Source: Limivivens faecihominis
GTDB taxonomy: Bacteria > Bacillota > Clostridia > Lachnospirales > Lachnospiraceae
Assembly: GCF_020686945.1 (NCBI RefSeq)
Contig: NZ_JAJEPR010000020.1
Span: 1 to 61,105 of the forward strand
Direction: 5' to 3'
Length of the DNA stretch: 61,105 bases
How positions within the stretch are numbered: the first letter of the stretch is position 1; every line of letters begins with the position of its first letter. Below the pieces are notes generated by a model, which was not told the origin of the DNA, searched no databases, and worked only from the letters and a program-made list of their open reading frames with translations. Shown here in pieces: positions 41,740 to 49,950 of this stretch. Position numbers and translations under genes: made by a program.

Positions 41740-41768
41740 GGCAGGGAGTCAAGTTCCCACCCCCTGCC
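41740..41768 (-). promoter_or_regulatory. Intercistronic hairpin between oppA and oppB
   Basis: GGCAGGG and CCCTGCC pair around a short loop, with no T-run. Such hairpins can protect the upstream oppA message and allow reduced read-through to the transporter genes, giving more binding protein than permease. Confidence 0.55.
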
Positions 41769-41816
41769 ATTCTTTCATTTGCTGTAACTGATACCGATTA
41801 ACCGGTCAGCTTCTGA

Positions 41817-44063
41817 TTAATAGATACCGATGCATTTTGCCATGTATCCAGCATAATCCGGAAGGAAGGTATCCAGATATGTGGACGGATCACCGAAGTC
41901 AGGGCTCCATCCGGATACATCGTAAACATCGTAGTTTGCTTCGTAACCGTAGTCGGTGTAGTATCCTGCATAGTACCAGCCGTCGCTTGTCACGCAGTCA
42001 ACAAGGTTTACGATTACTTTTCCGCCGAGGGAAGTCTCGATGGACTGTTTGTAAGCGTTTGCCTGGTTGCTGTAAGCCTCAAGAGAGGAAGCATAGGGCA
42101 TATCGATGTAGATCGGGTTCTCCTCATCAATGGTGATTCCGTCAGCAGAGAGTTCCTCGATCGCGGTATCCAGCTCTGCTACTGCGTTGTCTACGTTGTA
42201 CCAGCCGTCGAAGCCATCGCTGCTGCCTGCTCCGTCGTTTCCGTCCGGATCCCAGACTTTGATTGCTACACCGTCAGCGTCGATCTGAGCCTGCTCGATT
42301 GCTCCGAAGTAGGTGCCTGCCGGGAAGGTGGTGTCGGTTCCGTTGATGGATACGGTAGTATCCTCCTCAAGAGATACGAAGTTGCCCGGTACATAGCAGT
42401 TTCTCAGGGAGTTGGTCTTCAGCTCCTCGCCGTTTACCTGTGCGTTGTAGGAAGCTCTGTCCAGACCGAAGGAAAGGGCTCTTCTGAAATGAACGTTCTT
42501 CATAGCTGCAGCCGTTCTTGCCTGCTCTTCCTCGCTCTTTGTGGAAGCTCCGGTGGTGTTGTCGTTTACGTTTGCATAAGCCTCACGGTTGAGGTTGTAG
42601 AAGTTCATGAAGGAAGATGCATCTGTATCAGACACATAAGCATAGGTATCAAACAGATCGTCATTCTTTGCTGTAACGGTAGTTGACGGAGACAGTGCGA
42701 TCCAGTCAACGGTTCCGCTCTTCGCATCATTGTACCATTTGGTAACATCAGAAGCATCATCATAGAGCCAGTTCATCGTTTTGATGTTGATGTTGTCTTT
42801 GTTCCAGTAGGACTCGTTTGCCTTGAAAACGATGGTGTTTTTCTCTGTTGCGTTGGTCACAACATAGGGACCACAGTATGCGATGGAATCCGGTCCTTTA
42901 CCATAGAGATAATCAGATGCAGAAGAATCATACTCTGCTCCGAATTTACCGCCTTCAGACTCATAGAAGGCTCTGCTCATCGGTGCGAAGATGCTGTAGC
43001 TGAGCATGGTGTTGAAGTAAGTGCAGGGCTCCTCAAGAGTATACTCTACGGTATAATCGTCAACAGCCTTTACGCCAACCTCTGCGAAATCGGTAACCTC
43101 ACCACTGATGTACTGGGAAGCGTTCTTGATTACGCCCTCGATCAGGTACTCCAGACCGCCCTGAGCATCCATCATGTGCTGCATACCTGTTACAAAGTCG
43201 TCTGCAGTCAGATCAGCCACTTTTCTGCCCTGGGAATCTACCCACTCCAGACCCTGACGAAGGTGGAAGGTGTAGGTCAGGCCGTCCTCAGAAACCTCAT
43301 AGCTCTCTGCCAGTGCCGGCTGCTGAACGCCCTCGCTGTCATACTCCATCAGTCCGTCGAAGGTATTTACCAGCGGACGGGACTCGGTTGCTCTGGAGCT
43401 TGCCAGGATATCCCAAGTAGCCGGATCTGCGGTATAACGATAGTTGTACTCATCTTTCAGAGTATAACCTTTCTCTTCCAGGTATTTCTTAGCCTCTGCT
43501 TCATAGGTGCCGGTTCCTTTGAGCTCTGCCCATTTTTCTCTCAGTGCAGCTATATCTTCTGCTTTGATGAAATCAGTAGCGATTAATGCCTGATGAATAC
43601 GGTACTCATCTGTTCCCCAAAGGCTGTAGTCTGTGGTGTGCGGAGCCATTCTGCTCAGTCTGTAGTCTCCACCGGAAGTCTTGGTAGGAAGCATAACAGC
43701 AGACTCCATGAGTTTACCTTCTGCCAGAGCCATCATAGCGTATCTCTTGGAAACGTTGGTCTCCTCTTTTGCATCGCTGTACAGGCTGTAGAACTCGCCC
43801 AGCTCGGAATTGTAAAGCTCTTCGGAAGCGGTGGTGTACTCGTCGGAAACATCATCCTCATCATCGTCTTCCTCGTCTGCGTCCTCGGCATCCGCATCTT
43901 CAGCGTCTGCATCGTCGGCGTTTTCTTCTTCTGCATCCTCAACGGCTTCGGTCTCGGCAACGGTCTCGGTGCCTTCCTCAGCAAAAACTGCCATAGCCGG
44001 AGCGCCGCAGGTTCCTGCAACAGTAGCTACTGCCAGAAGTATGCTTACTAACTTTTTCTTCAT
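41817..44063 (-). CDS. oppA: Oligopeptide-binding protein (OppA / SBP_bac_5 type)
   Basis: The 748-residue protein has an export signal (about 1-29) without a canonical lipobox, a very acidic linker (Asp/Glu/Ala, about 30-75) and the family-5 solute-binding fold: LVNTFDGLMEYDSEGVQQPA, the DGLTYTFHLRQGLEWVD block and VHFRRALSFGLDRASYN. It is longer than the usual ~540 residues by both the linker and inserts in the binding domain. It is first in the operon, with a 500-nt leader. Lacking an obvious lipid anchor, it may be held by other means. Confidence 0.9.
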   Translation of the reverse strand: MKKKLVSILLAVATVAGTCGAPAMAVFAEEGTETVAETEAVEDAEEENADDADAEDADAEDADEEDDDEDDVSDEYTTASEELYNSELGEFYSLYSDAKEETNVSKRYAMMALAEGKLMESAVMLPTKTSGGDYRLSRMAPHTTDYSLWGTDEYRIHQALIATDFIKAEDIAALREKWAELKGTGTYEAEAKKYLEEKGYTLKDEYNYRYTADPATWDILASSRATESRPLVNTFDGLMEYDSEGVQQPALAESYEVSEDGLTYTFHLRQGLEWVDSQGRKVADLTADDFVTGMQHMMDAQGGLEYLIEGVIKNASQYISGEVTDFAEVGVKAVDDYTVEYTLEEPCTYFNTMLSYSIFAPMSRAFYESEGGKFGAEYDSSASDYLYGKGPDSIAYCGPYVVTNATEKNTIVFKANESYWNKDNINIKTMNWLYDDASDVTKWYNDAKSGTVDWIALSPSTTVTAKNDDLFDTYAYVSDTDASSFMNFYNLNREAYANVNDNTTGASTKSEEEQARTAAAMKNVHFRRALSFGLDRASYNAQVNGEELKTNSLRNCYVPGNFVSLEEDTTVSINGTDTTFPAGTYFGAIEQAQIDADGVAIKVWDPDGNDGAGSSDGFDGWYNVDNAVAELDTAIEELSADGITIDEENPIYIDMPYASSLEAYSNQANAYKQSIETSLGGKVIVNLVDCVTSDGWYYAGYYTDYGYEANYDVYDVSGWSPDFGDPSTYLDTFLPDYAGYMAKCIGIY

Positions 44064-44140
44064 CTTTTTTCTCCTTTCGTTTTTCCCAGTTTACAGGTTA
44101 CATTCTGCTGGCTCATGGAAATCGGTTCAGCATTCAACAA

Positions 44141-44186
44141 ATGGCTGTCGTGCAGTTCACCCGACACACAGCTGTACAGCCATTTA
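44141..44186 (-). promoter_or_regulatory. Leader hairpin upstream of oppA
   Basis: AAATGGCTGT at one end pairs with ACAGCCATTT at the other, enclosing CAGCTGT/GTGCAGTTC-type secondary pairing. It lies in the oppA 5' leader about 80-120 nt before the start codon. A regulatory role is inferred from position only. Confidence 0.45.
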
Positions 44187-44506
44187 TTTTATGCTGTACC
44201 GAACAGCAATTCTGCAAAATACTGCATCCGATCCAATTTATCAGAGCGTGGAATACTGCGTCAGAAATCTTTGCCGTGCGTCAGGATTTCATCCTTGTCT
44301 TTCGCACTCTGCTATATCGTCTTGACTGCATTATTTTATTGAATTGCTATAAAACACGTCAGATCTGTATTCCCGTCATGAACGGACCCTTTATTTTGTC
44401 CGCATGCGAAAAACAGTATTTTTAAACAAAAAAACAGAAAAATGTATACGCATTTTCCTGTGCCCGTCTCTTCTGCTTTATCGCGTCAACGCCGTAGCGC
44501 ATCCAG

Positions 44507-44545
44507 AGCAAGAAAAAAGCCCCTTCGGCTCTATGGTTTAATTAG
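44507..44545 (-). terminator. Leader terminator (possible attenuator) of the opp operon
   Basis: On the minus strand AGAGCC-gaa-GGGGCT is followed by TTTTTTC. It lies about 50 nt downstream of the promoter and over 400 nt before oppA, so it could attenuate the operon; the short stem makes this moderate. Confidence 0.5.
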
Positions 44546-44592
44546 AATACAGTTGTCCGTCTTCCACTTACAACATATTTACAATTATACAC

Positions 44593-44620
44593 ACTGCTGA
44601 TAGTTTGTCAATAGATTTTT
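44593..44620 (-). promoter_or_regulatory. Promoter upstream of the oppA leader
   Basis: On the minus strand TTGACA (about 44608-44613) and TATAAT (about 44586-44591) are about 16 bp apart, with AT-rich flanks. Coordinates are approximate by a few bases. It gives oppA a leader of more than 500 nt. Confidence 0.6.
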
Positions 44621-44726
44621 GACTTTTGGTCATGACAGATGTTGGAAATCAAAAAGTCATTTTTGTTGAAATATGCATATCTCCATGATATAATAGTTTA
44701 GAACCATCTAACCTTGAAAATATTTA

Positions 44727-44935
44727 AAAGGATATAAACGTAGCTCCTTTCCGGGAATCGCTGTAAATCTGCGTTTGTTCCTCTTTGCTTCGATACCCGC
44801 TCACCGGAACAATTTTTCCTTCGGCGGAGATTTTTTCCAGCGCTGTCCATAAGGCAGCTGTGATCTTGCGACACAGAAGGATCTCCGGATAAGCCTGATT
44901 CGCTGCGGTCAGCTCCGATTTTCTTTTTTCCTCCT
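44727..44935 (-). pseudogene. VanY/VanXY-type D-Ala-D-Ala peptidase fragment
   Basis: The minus strand encodes ELTAANQAYPEILLCRKITA, ALWTALEKISAEGKIVPVSG and YRSKEEQTQIYSDS. The SGYRS...EEQ..IY pattern is the start of the M15B (VanY/VanXY) peptidase domain. The zinc-ligand region (SxHxxGxAxD and the later Glu-x-x-His) is absent: the frame breaks off after the IYSDS block. It is a remnant and does not indicate vancomycin resistance. Confidence 0.65.
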
Positions 44936-45024
44936 TGTTTTGTACTTTTATCCTAGCAAAAACAAGAAGAGCGTTTTCTCTTTTTCCCCGCAGAAATTCT
45001 TACAATTTTCCTACATTACTCCAT

Positions 45025-45666
45025 TTAAAACCCATATGGAACAATCTGATGAAGCAGTAAGGCAGCCACAATTCCTATTGCGAGCATCAGGATTGTCTCC
45101 TTTACGGATGAACGCCTTAAAACGAAAAGACCGCAAAGAAACGTGATCAGCTCCAGAATCGAAATCAGATCGAAACAGAGCCAGCCGTAAATAAAGGACT
45201 CATTAAAAAGAAAGGCAATGATCAGGGCTGAAATCCCCACTGCGATCTTTCCCTTTCCTTTTGCGTACCAGCAGATCCATGCCAGAAACGGCGAAATTAC
45301 CGTAAATCCTACCCAGATCAGTGCGTAGCTCTGCGGGAAGAAGCCTGCAATCCACTTGGAATATGCGTAATAGCTGGCAACCATTCCTGTGAAAAAAGTA
45401 AACACATTGACTGCTGCCCGGAGGGGCGAAGCGCTGTAAATCGCAATGCACAGCCCAAGCAGCAGCCATATTGCAAAACGTCCCAGGAAATTCCTGACAT
45501 CCAGATATTCAAAAAACGCTGGCAGTTCATTGCCCGGCGTGCAGTCCAGGAATTTTGAAAAAACACCAAGCGCAATACCCAGCAGCAGGATTCCTGCCGT
45601 GTAAATGATTTGTTTCGATAATGCTGTTTTTCTTTTCCTTCGTATATTATCTAAGAAAGCTTCCAT
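45025..45666 (-). CDS. Integral membrane protein, unknown function
   Basis: The 213-residue protein has about six hydrophobic segments (for example QIIYTAGILLLGIALGVFS and AIWLLLGLCIAIYSAS) with short loops and an RKRK stretch at the N-terminus. I recall similar proteins under a DUF (possibly DUF6518) but cannot confirm it. It stands alone. Confidence 0.65.
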   Translation of the reverse strand: MEAFLDNIRRKRKTALSKQIIYTAGILLLGIALGVFSKFLDCTPGNELPAFFEYLDVRNFLGRFAIWLLLGLCIAIYSASPLRAAVNVFTFFTGMVASYYAYSKWIAGFFPQSYALIWVGFTVISPFLAWICWYAKGKGKIAVGISALIIAFLFNESFIYGWLCFDLISILELITFLCGLFVLRRSSVKETILMLAIGIVAALLLHQIVPYGF

Positions 45667-45747
45667 GAGATTTGCCCCTCGTACCTGTTTATTATATTCT
45701 GATTTAAAGATGTTGGGGTCAAAAGGTATTTTGCCCCCAACTGACGC

Positions 45748-45763
45748 CTACGAATTGCTCCGC
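45748..45763. repeat. Copy of the 16-mer found in the 19.9-kb palindromic element
   Basis: TACGAATTGCTCCGCT is identical to 19910-19925, and CAATTCT follows in both. The surrounding 45-bp intergenic segment also has pairing ends (GAATTG/CAATTC). Confidence 0.5.
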
Positions 45764-45928
45764 TGCAAGGCAGCTCACACAATTCTACATAATAATTTTT
45801 TACTCATCAATTTTTTCGGCAAATCAAATTTGATCTCTGCGGAAGAAATTTTTGTAAAAATTTTTATTGCTTTTTCAATCTCACAGAAATCATTGTATAC
45901 AAAAATCTTGCCCCAATGAAGAAGTATC

Positions 45929-46618
45929 TCAGCTGACACCCGCAATTTTTATGCTGTCGGTCTCGACCTCGCATCTGTAAAAAGCAACTTGAACACCTGC
46001 CTTCGCAGCGTTCACAAGTGCTTCTTTAAACTCCGGCTGTTTCTCCTCGTTTGGCAGTACCCGATAAATTCCATTCATCTGAATTACAAAAGCGATTGCA
46101 CAATGGTACCCTTCCTTTGCCGCCTTCGCCAGTTCGTGCAAATGTTTTACACCTCGCTCTGTTGGTGCGTCCGGAAATAAACCGGTACCTGGATGCAAAT
46201 CATCTGCCAGCGTGCAGCCCTTCACTTCCGTCAGGAATTTTTCTCCGTTACGTTCCATGTAAAAATCAATTCTGGAGTCCCCATAGGTATACTCCGGCTT
46301 CACCAGATCGTAATTCATACTTATTAGCTGCTGCTTCATCAAAGCATTTGGCGCCAGACTGTCGATATTCACCCATTTTAACTCCGACTTGTATACAGAA
46401 ATCAGATCATATGCCGTTTTTCGATTCGGATTCAAGGTCTTCTGCAGCGTCACTTTTGCATCTGGCACCAGAAGTTCCTGCAAACGCCCTGTGTTTTTTA
46501 CATGAACCATCTCAGGCTTTCCGTCAATCAGAACTTCCGCTGTAAAACGGTTGATTCTGCGGACGAAGTTCCCCGGGACGGTATTCTCATAAATGATTTT
46601 CGGTTTCTGTTTCACCAT
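45929..46618 (-). CDS. sfsA: SfsA-family DNA/RNA nuclease-like protein
   Basis: The 229-residue protein matches the SfsA family in length and motifs: RRINRFTAEVLIDG, HVKNTGRLQELL, the nuclease-like DSRIDFYMER...FLTEVKGCTLA (D-x-E-x-K type) and FPDAPTERGVKHL. The PD-(D/E)xK-like core suggests a nucleic-acid-cutting role; it was first named sugar fermentation stimulation protein. The chosen start is preceded by a weak site (GATGGGA). Confidence 0.9.
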   Translation of the reverse strand: MVKQKPKIIYENTVPGNFVRRINRFTAEVLIDGKPEMVHVKNTGRLQELLVPDAKVTLQKTLNPNRKTAYDLISVYKSELKWVNIDSLAPNALMKQQLISMNYDLVKPEYTYGDSRIDFYMERNGEKFLTEVKGCTLADDLHPGTGLFPDAPTERGVKHLHELAKAAKEGYHCAIAFVIQMNGIYRVLPNEEKQPEFKEALVNAAKAGVQVAFYRCEVETDSIKIAGVS

Positions 46619-46911
46619 ATATATATCCCATCTTTCTGCGAAAGACACCAATGCGTCATGAAACACAGGCTCTGCCCTTCGCTATCTAATTTTTTACTCT
46701 TCTGATATTATTTACTAAAACTTCCCACACCGATATGGTGTGTTGAACCTTGTAGATGAAATGGCCGACATTACTTTCAGCAGATCACTTAGCATCCTGA
46801 TGGATACCTTAATGGCAAGCCTTCAGGAAATTTTTTCATTTAAATTTTCTCCATTTCATTTGATAACATCATGTTGTAACGGAAAAGCAACACAAAAATA
46901 GCGGAGTAAAA

Positions 46912-47718
46912 TCAATTTTGTAAACCTGCCAACGCCAGGAATTTTTTATCCGACTGGATACTCTGTGTCAAAAACTGACCGTCCCAAAACAGAGCATAGG
47001 TTGTGACCGGTGCAGGTACATTCTGTGCTGATTCTTTATCAGTGATATGGATGGCCTTGAACGGAATACCATACTTCTTCGCCGCCTCCTGCACCCTTGG
47101 CACCCAATAATAGGTGTAGGGACACTGGTCGGTATAATAGAGGACAAAACCGGTTTCCTCAATCGCCGGATGCTTCGCGCATTCCCGGAACTTTGGCATC
47201 TGTGCGGTCGGTTCAATGGGAAGATACATGAGATTGATCCCGCAGTCGGATATGTCTGCCACACAGAAACCCTTATGAGTAAGAAATTTCGGGTCAGCGA
47301 GAAATTCCCGCTTCCGGCCCTCCGCACACAGAATACAAATACCTTTCTTTCCCTGCGCTTTGGCATCACGGATGCATGCCTCCAGCAGATCATTAGAGTA
47401 TCCGTGTCCCTTCATGGAGCCGGATACCCATAAGCAGTTAATGTAAAGATAACCATCTGCCACAATAGGCACCCAGGCGTTTTCAGCCGGAATGTATTCG
47501 ATAAAGCATTTGCCGCGTTCCTCACTCCGTTGTTTTTTGTTTTGGTAAGGCAATTCATCGTACATTGCCTCAAACAGCTTCGTAAGAAATGCTTTGCTGT
47601 CAACTTCATCCACCAGCAGCATTTCTTTTGCGCCCTCATACGGAAGATCACAGATGGCCGCAGGCATAAGTTCCAAGGCGGATCTTGTTTTCTTTACAAG
47701 CACAAATTCACAAGACAC
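46912..47718 (-). CDS. GNAT acetyltransferase with YoaP-type C-terminal domain
   Basis: The 268-residue protein has a GNAT domain (VSGSMKGHGYSNDLLEACI, ICILCAEGRK) followed by a YoaP-like thioredoxin-fold domain with FVLYYTDQCPYTYYW, a C-P-Y-T motif. Similar proteins have been linked with arsenical or thiol chemistry, but this is not established here. The N-terminal 50 residues differ from the usual start. The gene begins with GTG at 47718 and a weak ribosome-binding site, so the N-terminus is less certain. Confidence 0.75.
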   Translation of the reverse strand: MSCEFVLVKKTRSALELMPAAICDLPYEGAKEMLLVDEVDSKAFLTKLFEAMYDELPYQNKKQRSEERGKCFIEYIPAENAWVPIVADGYLYINCLWVSGSMKGHGYSNDLLEACIRDAKAQGKKGICILCAEGRKREFLADPKFLTHKGFCVADISDCGINLMYLPIEPTAQMPKFRECAKHPAIEETGFVLYYTDQCPYTYYWVPRVQEAAKKYGIPFKAIHITDKESAQNVPAPVTTYALFWDGQFLTQSIQSDKKFLALAGLQN

Positions 47719-47849
47719 AAATCTTCTTCCCTCTGTCTTGCGCCCGTTCCGGATGCTTTAACGGCAGTTCCTGCCAGAATTTCAGAAAACATGCTTCGCG
47801 AGTTTTCCTCATTATCGTGGCATCTACGTTCCACTTCGGTCGGTGCTGA

Positions 47850-47912
47850 ACAAGCGCCACTGGCGCTTAGCACCGCCAAGATACCAAGCAAGCTCAAACT
47901 TTGGCTCATTGC
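47850..47912. repeat. Palindromic intergenic repeat, copy A
   Basis: GGTGCT...AAGCGCC/GGCGCTT...AGCACC forms a strong hairpin, followed by GCCAAG...AGCAAGCT...TTTGGC. The second part, GCAAGCTCAAACTTTGGCTC, recurs as GCAAGCTCGAACTTTGGCTC near 48685 on the other side of the vWA gene. Confidence 0.5.
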
Positions 47913-47916
47913 TCGT

Positions 47917-47952
47917 AGAAAAAACCGGAGTGAATCATCACCCCGGTTTCAA
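47917..47952 (-). terminator. Terminator of the vWA gene
   Basis: AAACCGGgGTGA pairs with TCACtCCGGTTT and is followed by a T-run on the minus strand. Confidence 0.8.
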
Positions 47953-47958
47953 AAACAC

Positions 47959-48618
47959 TTACTTGTGCTTGCGGCCTCCACGCTTTTTGTAGTCCTCGTC
48001 TATACGCTTTTTCCAGTCTGCACTCAGCGGGGCACTACACCGGACAGAGCTGATCGCTTCGCTGACCACCTCATAATTCAACGCGGTTCCTTCACTGTCG
48101 CACTGATAGTTGACTGCACGATCTGCGCCGATTCCGAACTGACTTGCGGTCTCAACTGCGTCAATATTGGCACCGAGGAACAAAAACTCCCAACCGTATT
48201 TCGCTTTCTGCCGCTCGATCATCTGCTTCACTTTTTCGCTGTTGTACCGGCGGCTGGCATTTTCCATTCCGTCCGTAGTGATCACAAACATGGTGTGTTC
48301 CGGCACATCCTCCGGTCTTGCGTACTTATGAACATTTCCAATGTGATGAATCGCACCGCCGATGGCATCCAAGAGTGCCGTGCATCCGCGAACCGTGTAA
48401 TCCCGGTCGGTCATCGATCGGATGTCCTTTACGTTTACACGGTCGTACAGGACTTCGCTCACATTGTCAAACAGTACCGTTGAGATCAGTGCTTCGCCCT
48501 CTGCTTTTTTCTGCTGTTCAATCATGGAATTGAATCCGCCGATGGTATCCCGTTCCAGTCCGCTCATGGAACCGCTGCGGTCTAAGATAAAAACGATCTC
48601 TGTTAAATTCTTTCTCAT
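47959..48618 (-). CDS. von Willebrand factor A (vWA) domain protein
   Basis: The 219-residue protein is one vWA domain with a complete metal-ion-dependent adhesion site: DRSGSMSG (about 13-20), the Thr in RGCTALLDAIG and the Asp in TTDGMENAS. It has no signal peptide, so it acts in the cytoplasm, like the TerY group. The start follows GGGAGG; a longer frame extending upstream reads through a repeat. Upstream is a macro-domain gene on the same strand, and such pairs often work in stress or conflict systems (inference). Confidence 0.85.
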   Translation of the reverse strand: MRKNLTEIVFILDRSGSMSGLERDTIGGFNSMIEQQKKAEGEALISTVLFDNVSEVLYDRVNVKDIRSMTDRDYTVRGCTALLDAIGGAIHHIGNVHKYARPEDVPEHTMFVITTDGMENASRRYNSEKVKQMIERQKAKYGWEFLFLGANIDAVETASQFGIGADRAVNYQCDSEGTALNYEVVSEAISSVRCSAPLSADWKKRIDEDYKKRGGRKHK

Positions 48619-48664
48619 ATGCTTGTCCTCCCAAAATCTCGCCCTTGCGGGCTCGCTGTCGCGG

Positions 48665-48710
48665 TATTCGCCAAGGTTTCGAGCAAGCTCGAACTTTGGC
48701 TCATTACACG
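48665..48710. repeat. Palindromic intergenic repeat, copy B
   Basis: GCCAAGGTTTCGAGC-aa-GCTCGAACTTTGGC is a near-perfect hairpin. It shares GCAAGCTCxAACTTTGGCTC with the copy at 47850-47912. Confidence 0.5.
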
Positions 48711-48802
48711 CGCATATGGCTGCTCGGTTTCGTACCTTACAGCCATAGTATAGCGATTTTCTTTTGTGGAGTGGTCGCATGAAAAGCGACATTTCTTTGT
48801 CC

Positions 48803-49819
48803 TTATGCTCCAATCAGGCTCTGGTCAAAAGCAAACAGTGCCTCGTTGATTTCATATACATTATAGTTTCCCCGTTCGACAAAATATTCTACAATGATAT
48901 CGAATTTGTTCGAATGGGAAAGGGTAAAACCTGCCTTGCCGAGCATCTCCTGCATCTGGGCAAGCGGCAGTTCCAAAGCCAGGGCAAATGCCAGCACCGT
49001 AGGTTTGGATGGCTTATAGAATTTATCCGAGCGGATTTTAGAAAAGAGCTTCCGATCGATGTTTGCTTTCTTGTAACATTGGGCATCCGTCATGCCGCTT
49101 TCACCAATCTTCCGCAGCAGCATTTCCGAAAAGCTCTCATCTATCTGCCCCAGTGCCTCTTCCAGAGATTGACTGCTGTAAGATTTACCGATTGCTTCGG
49201 GCGACAGCGGGGCAGGTGCAGCTTCAAAGCAGGATTCCTCTGCCAACGCTTCGAGCCGCCGTCTCTGTTCTGCCCGGCTGTCGGTATGTTCTTCCACATA
49301 CCGGTCATCTATGTACGCTGCAATATCAGCAAACAGTTTTCCGCTGATCTGATATGCCTTCCGGTCAAAGACAACGATGTAGACCATCATCTCATTTTCC
49401 AACAGAAACGCGCTGATGCTATCGACTGCAACCTTCAGCGCCTGGTCTTTCGGATAGCCGTAAATGCCGGAGGAAATCAGCGGAAAGGCCACCGACTGAC
49501 AGCCATTTTCTTTTGCCAGGTTCAAAGAGGTCCGATAACAGGATTCCAGAAGCTCCTGTTCCTGATGCCTGCCATCCCGCCAGCGCGGGCCGACTGCATG
49601 GATCACATATTTGCATGGCAGGCGGTATCCCTTTGTGATTTTTGCACTGCCAGTCTCGCAGCCATGCAGCGTACTGCATTCTGCAAGCAGCTCCGGCCCG
49701 GCGGCACGATGAATGCAGCCGTCCACACCGCCGCCTCCCAGAAGGGAAGTATTGGCTGCATTGACGATTGCGTCAACGTTCATTTTTGTAATATCATTTC
49801 TGACAATCTGTAAGGGCAT
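48803..49819 (-). CDS. Macro-domain protein with C-terminal helical domain
   Basis: The 338-residue protein has an ADP-ribose-binding macro domain at about 1-170: VDAIVNAANTSLLGGGGVDG, YVIHAVGPRW and SVAFPLISSGIYGYP. Such domains remove ADP-ribose or O-acetyl from ADP-ribose. From about 225 a helical domain follows (SEMLLRKIGESGMTDAQCYK, RKLFSKIRSDKFYKPSKPTV) that looks like a degenerate HTH and recurs in macro/vWA gene pairs. It is upstream of the vWA gene on the same strand and downstream of a 32-codon membrane peptide. Confidence 0.85.
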   Translation of the reverse strand: MPLQIVRNDITKMNVDAIVNAANTSLLGGGGVDGCIHRAAGPELLAECSTLHGCETGSAKITKGYRLPCKYVIHAVGPRWRDGRHQEQELLESCYRTSLNLAKENGCQSVAFPLISSGIYGYPKDQALKVAVDSISAFLLENEMMVYIVVFDRKAYQISGKLFADIAAYIDDRYVEEHTDSRAEQRRRLEALAEESCFEAAPAPLSPEAIGKSYSSQSLEEALGQIDESFSEMLLRKIGESGMTDAQCYKKANIDRKLFSKIRSDKFYKPSKPTVLAFALALELPLAQMQEMLGKAGFTLSHSNKFDIIVEYFVERGNYNVYEINEALFAFDQSLIGA

Positions 49820-49838
49820 TTCTCTTCCTCTCCTTCTG

Positions 49839-49937
49839 TCATATCAATGCCGGTGTCTGTGCCAGAATGGAAACAATGGCTATCACCGCCAGAACAGCGA
49901 TGAGCACAACGACAGCGATGATTATTTTCCGTTTCAT
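49839..49937 (-). CDS. Small membrane peptide (32 residues)
   Basis: From an ATG with AGAGGTG upstream the frame encodes MKRKIIIAVVVLIAVLAVIA and twelve more residues before TGA. A basic start and a single hydrophobic segment predict a membrane-spanning micro-protein. It lies between the flavin reductase and macro-domain genes and fills the gap with the correct spacing for co-expression. Its role is unknown. Confidence 0.55.
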   Translation of the reverse strand: MKRKIIIAVVVLIAVLAVIAIVSILAQTPALI

Positions 49938-49950
49938 CAGTATCACCTCT

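Noticed and set aside
43831..43996. Serine-rich or arginine-rich plus-strand proteins opposite oppA
   Set aside because: They are mirror translations of the GA-rich codons of the acidic OppA linker.
44727..44935. Vancomycin-resistance determinant
   Set aside because: Only a fragment of a VanY-like domain is present, without zinc ligands and without vanH/vanA-type genes.
46667..46911. Possible short gene between sfsA and the YoaP-type gene
   Set aside because: A plus-strand open stretch (EMADITFSRSLSILMDTLMA) has no ribosome-binding site or known family; a small hairpin CACACC/GGTGTG is the only feature seen.
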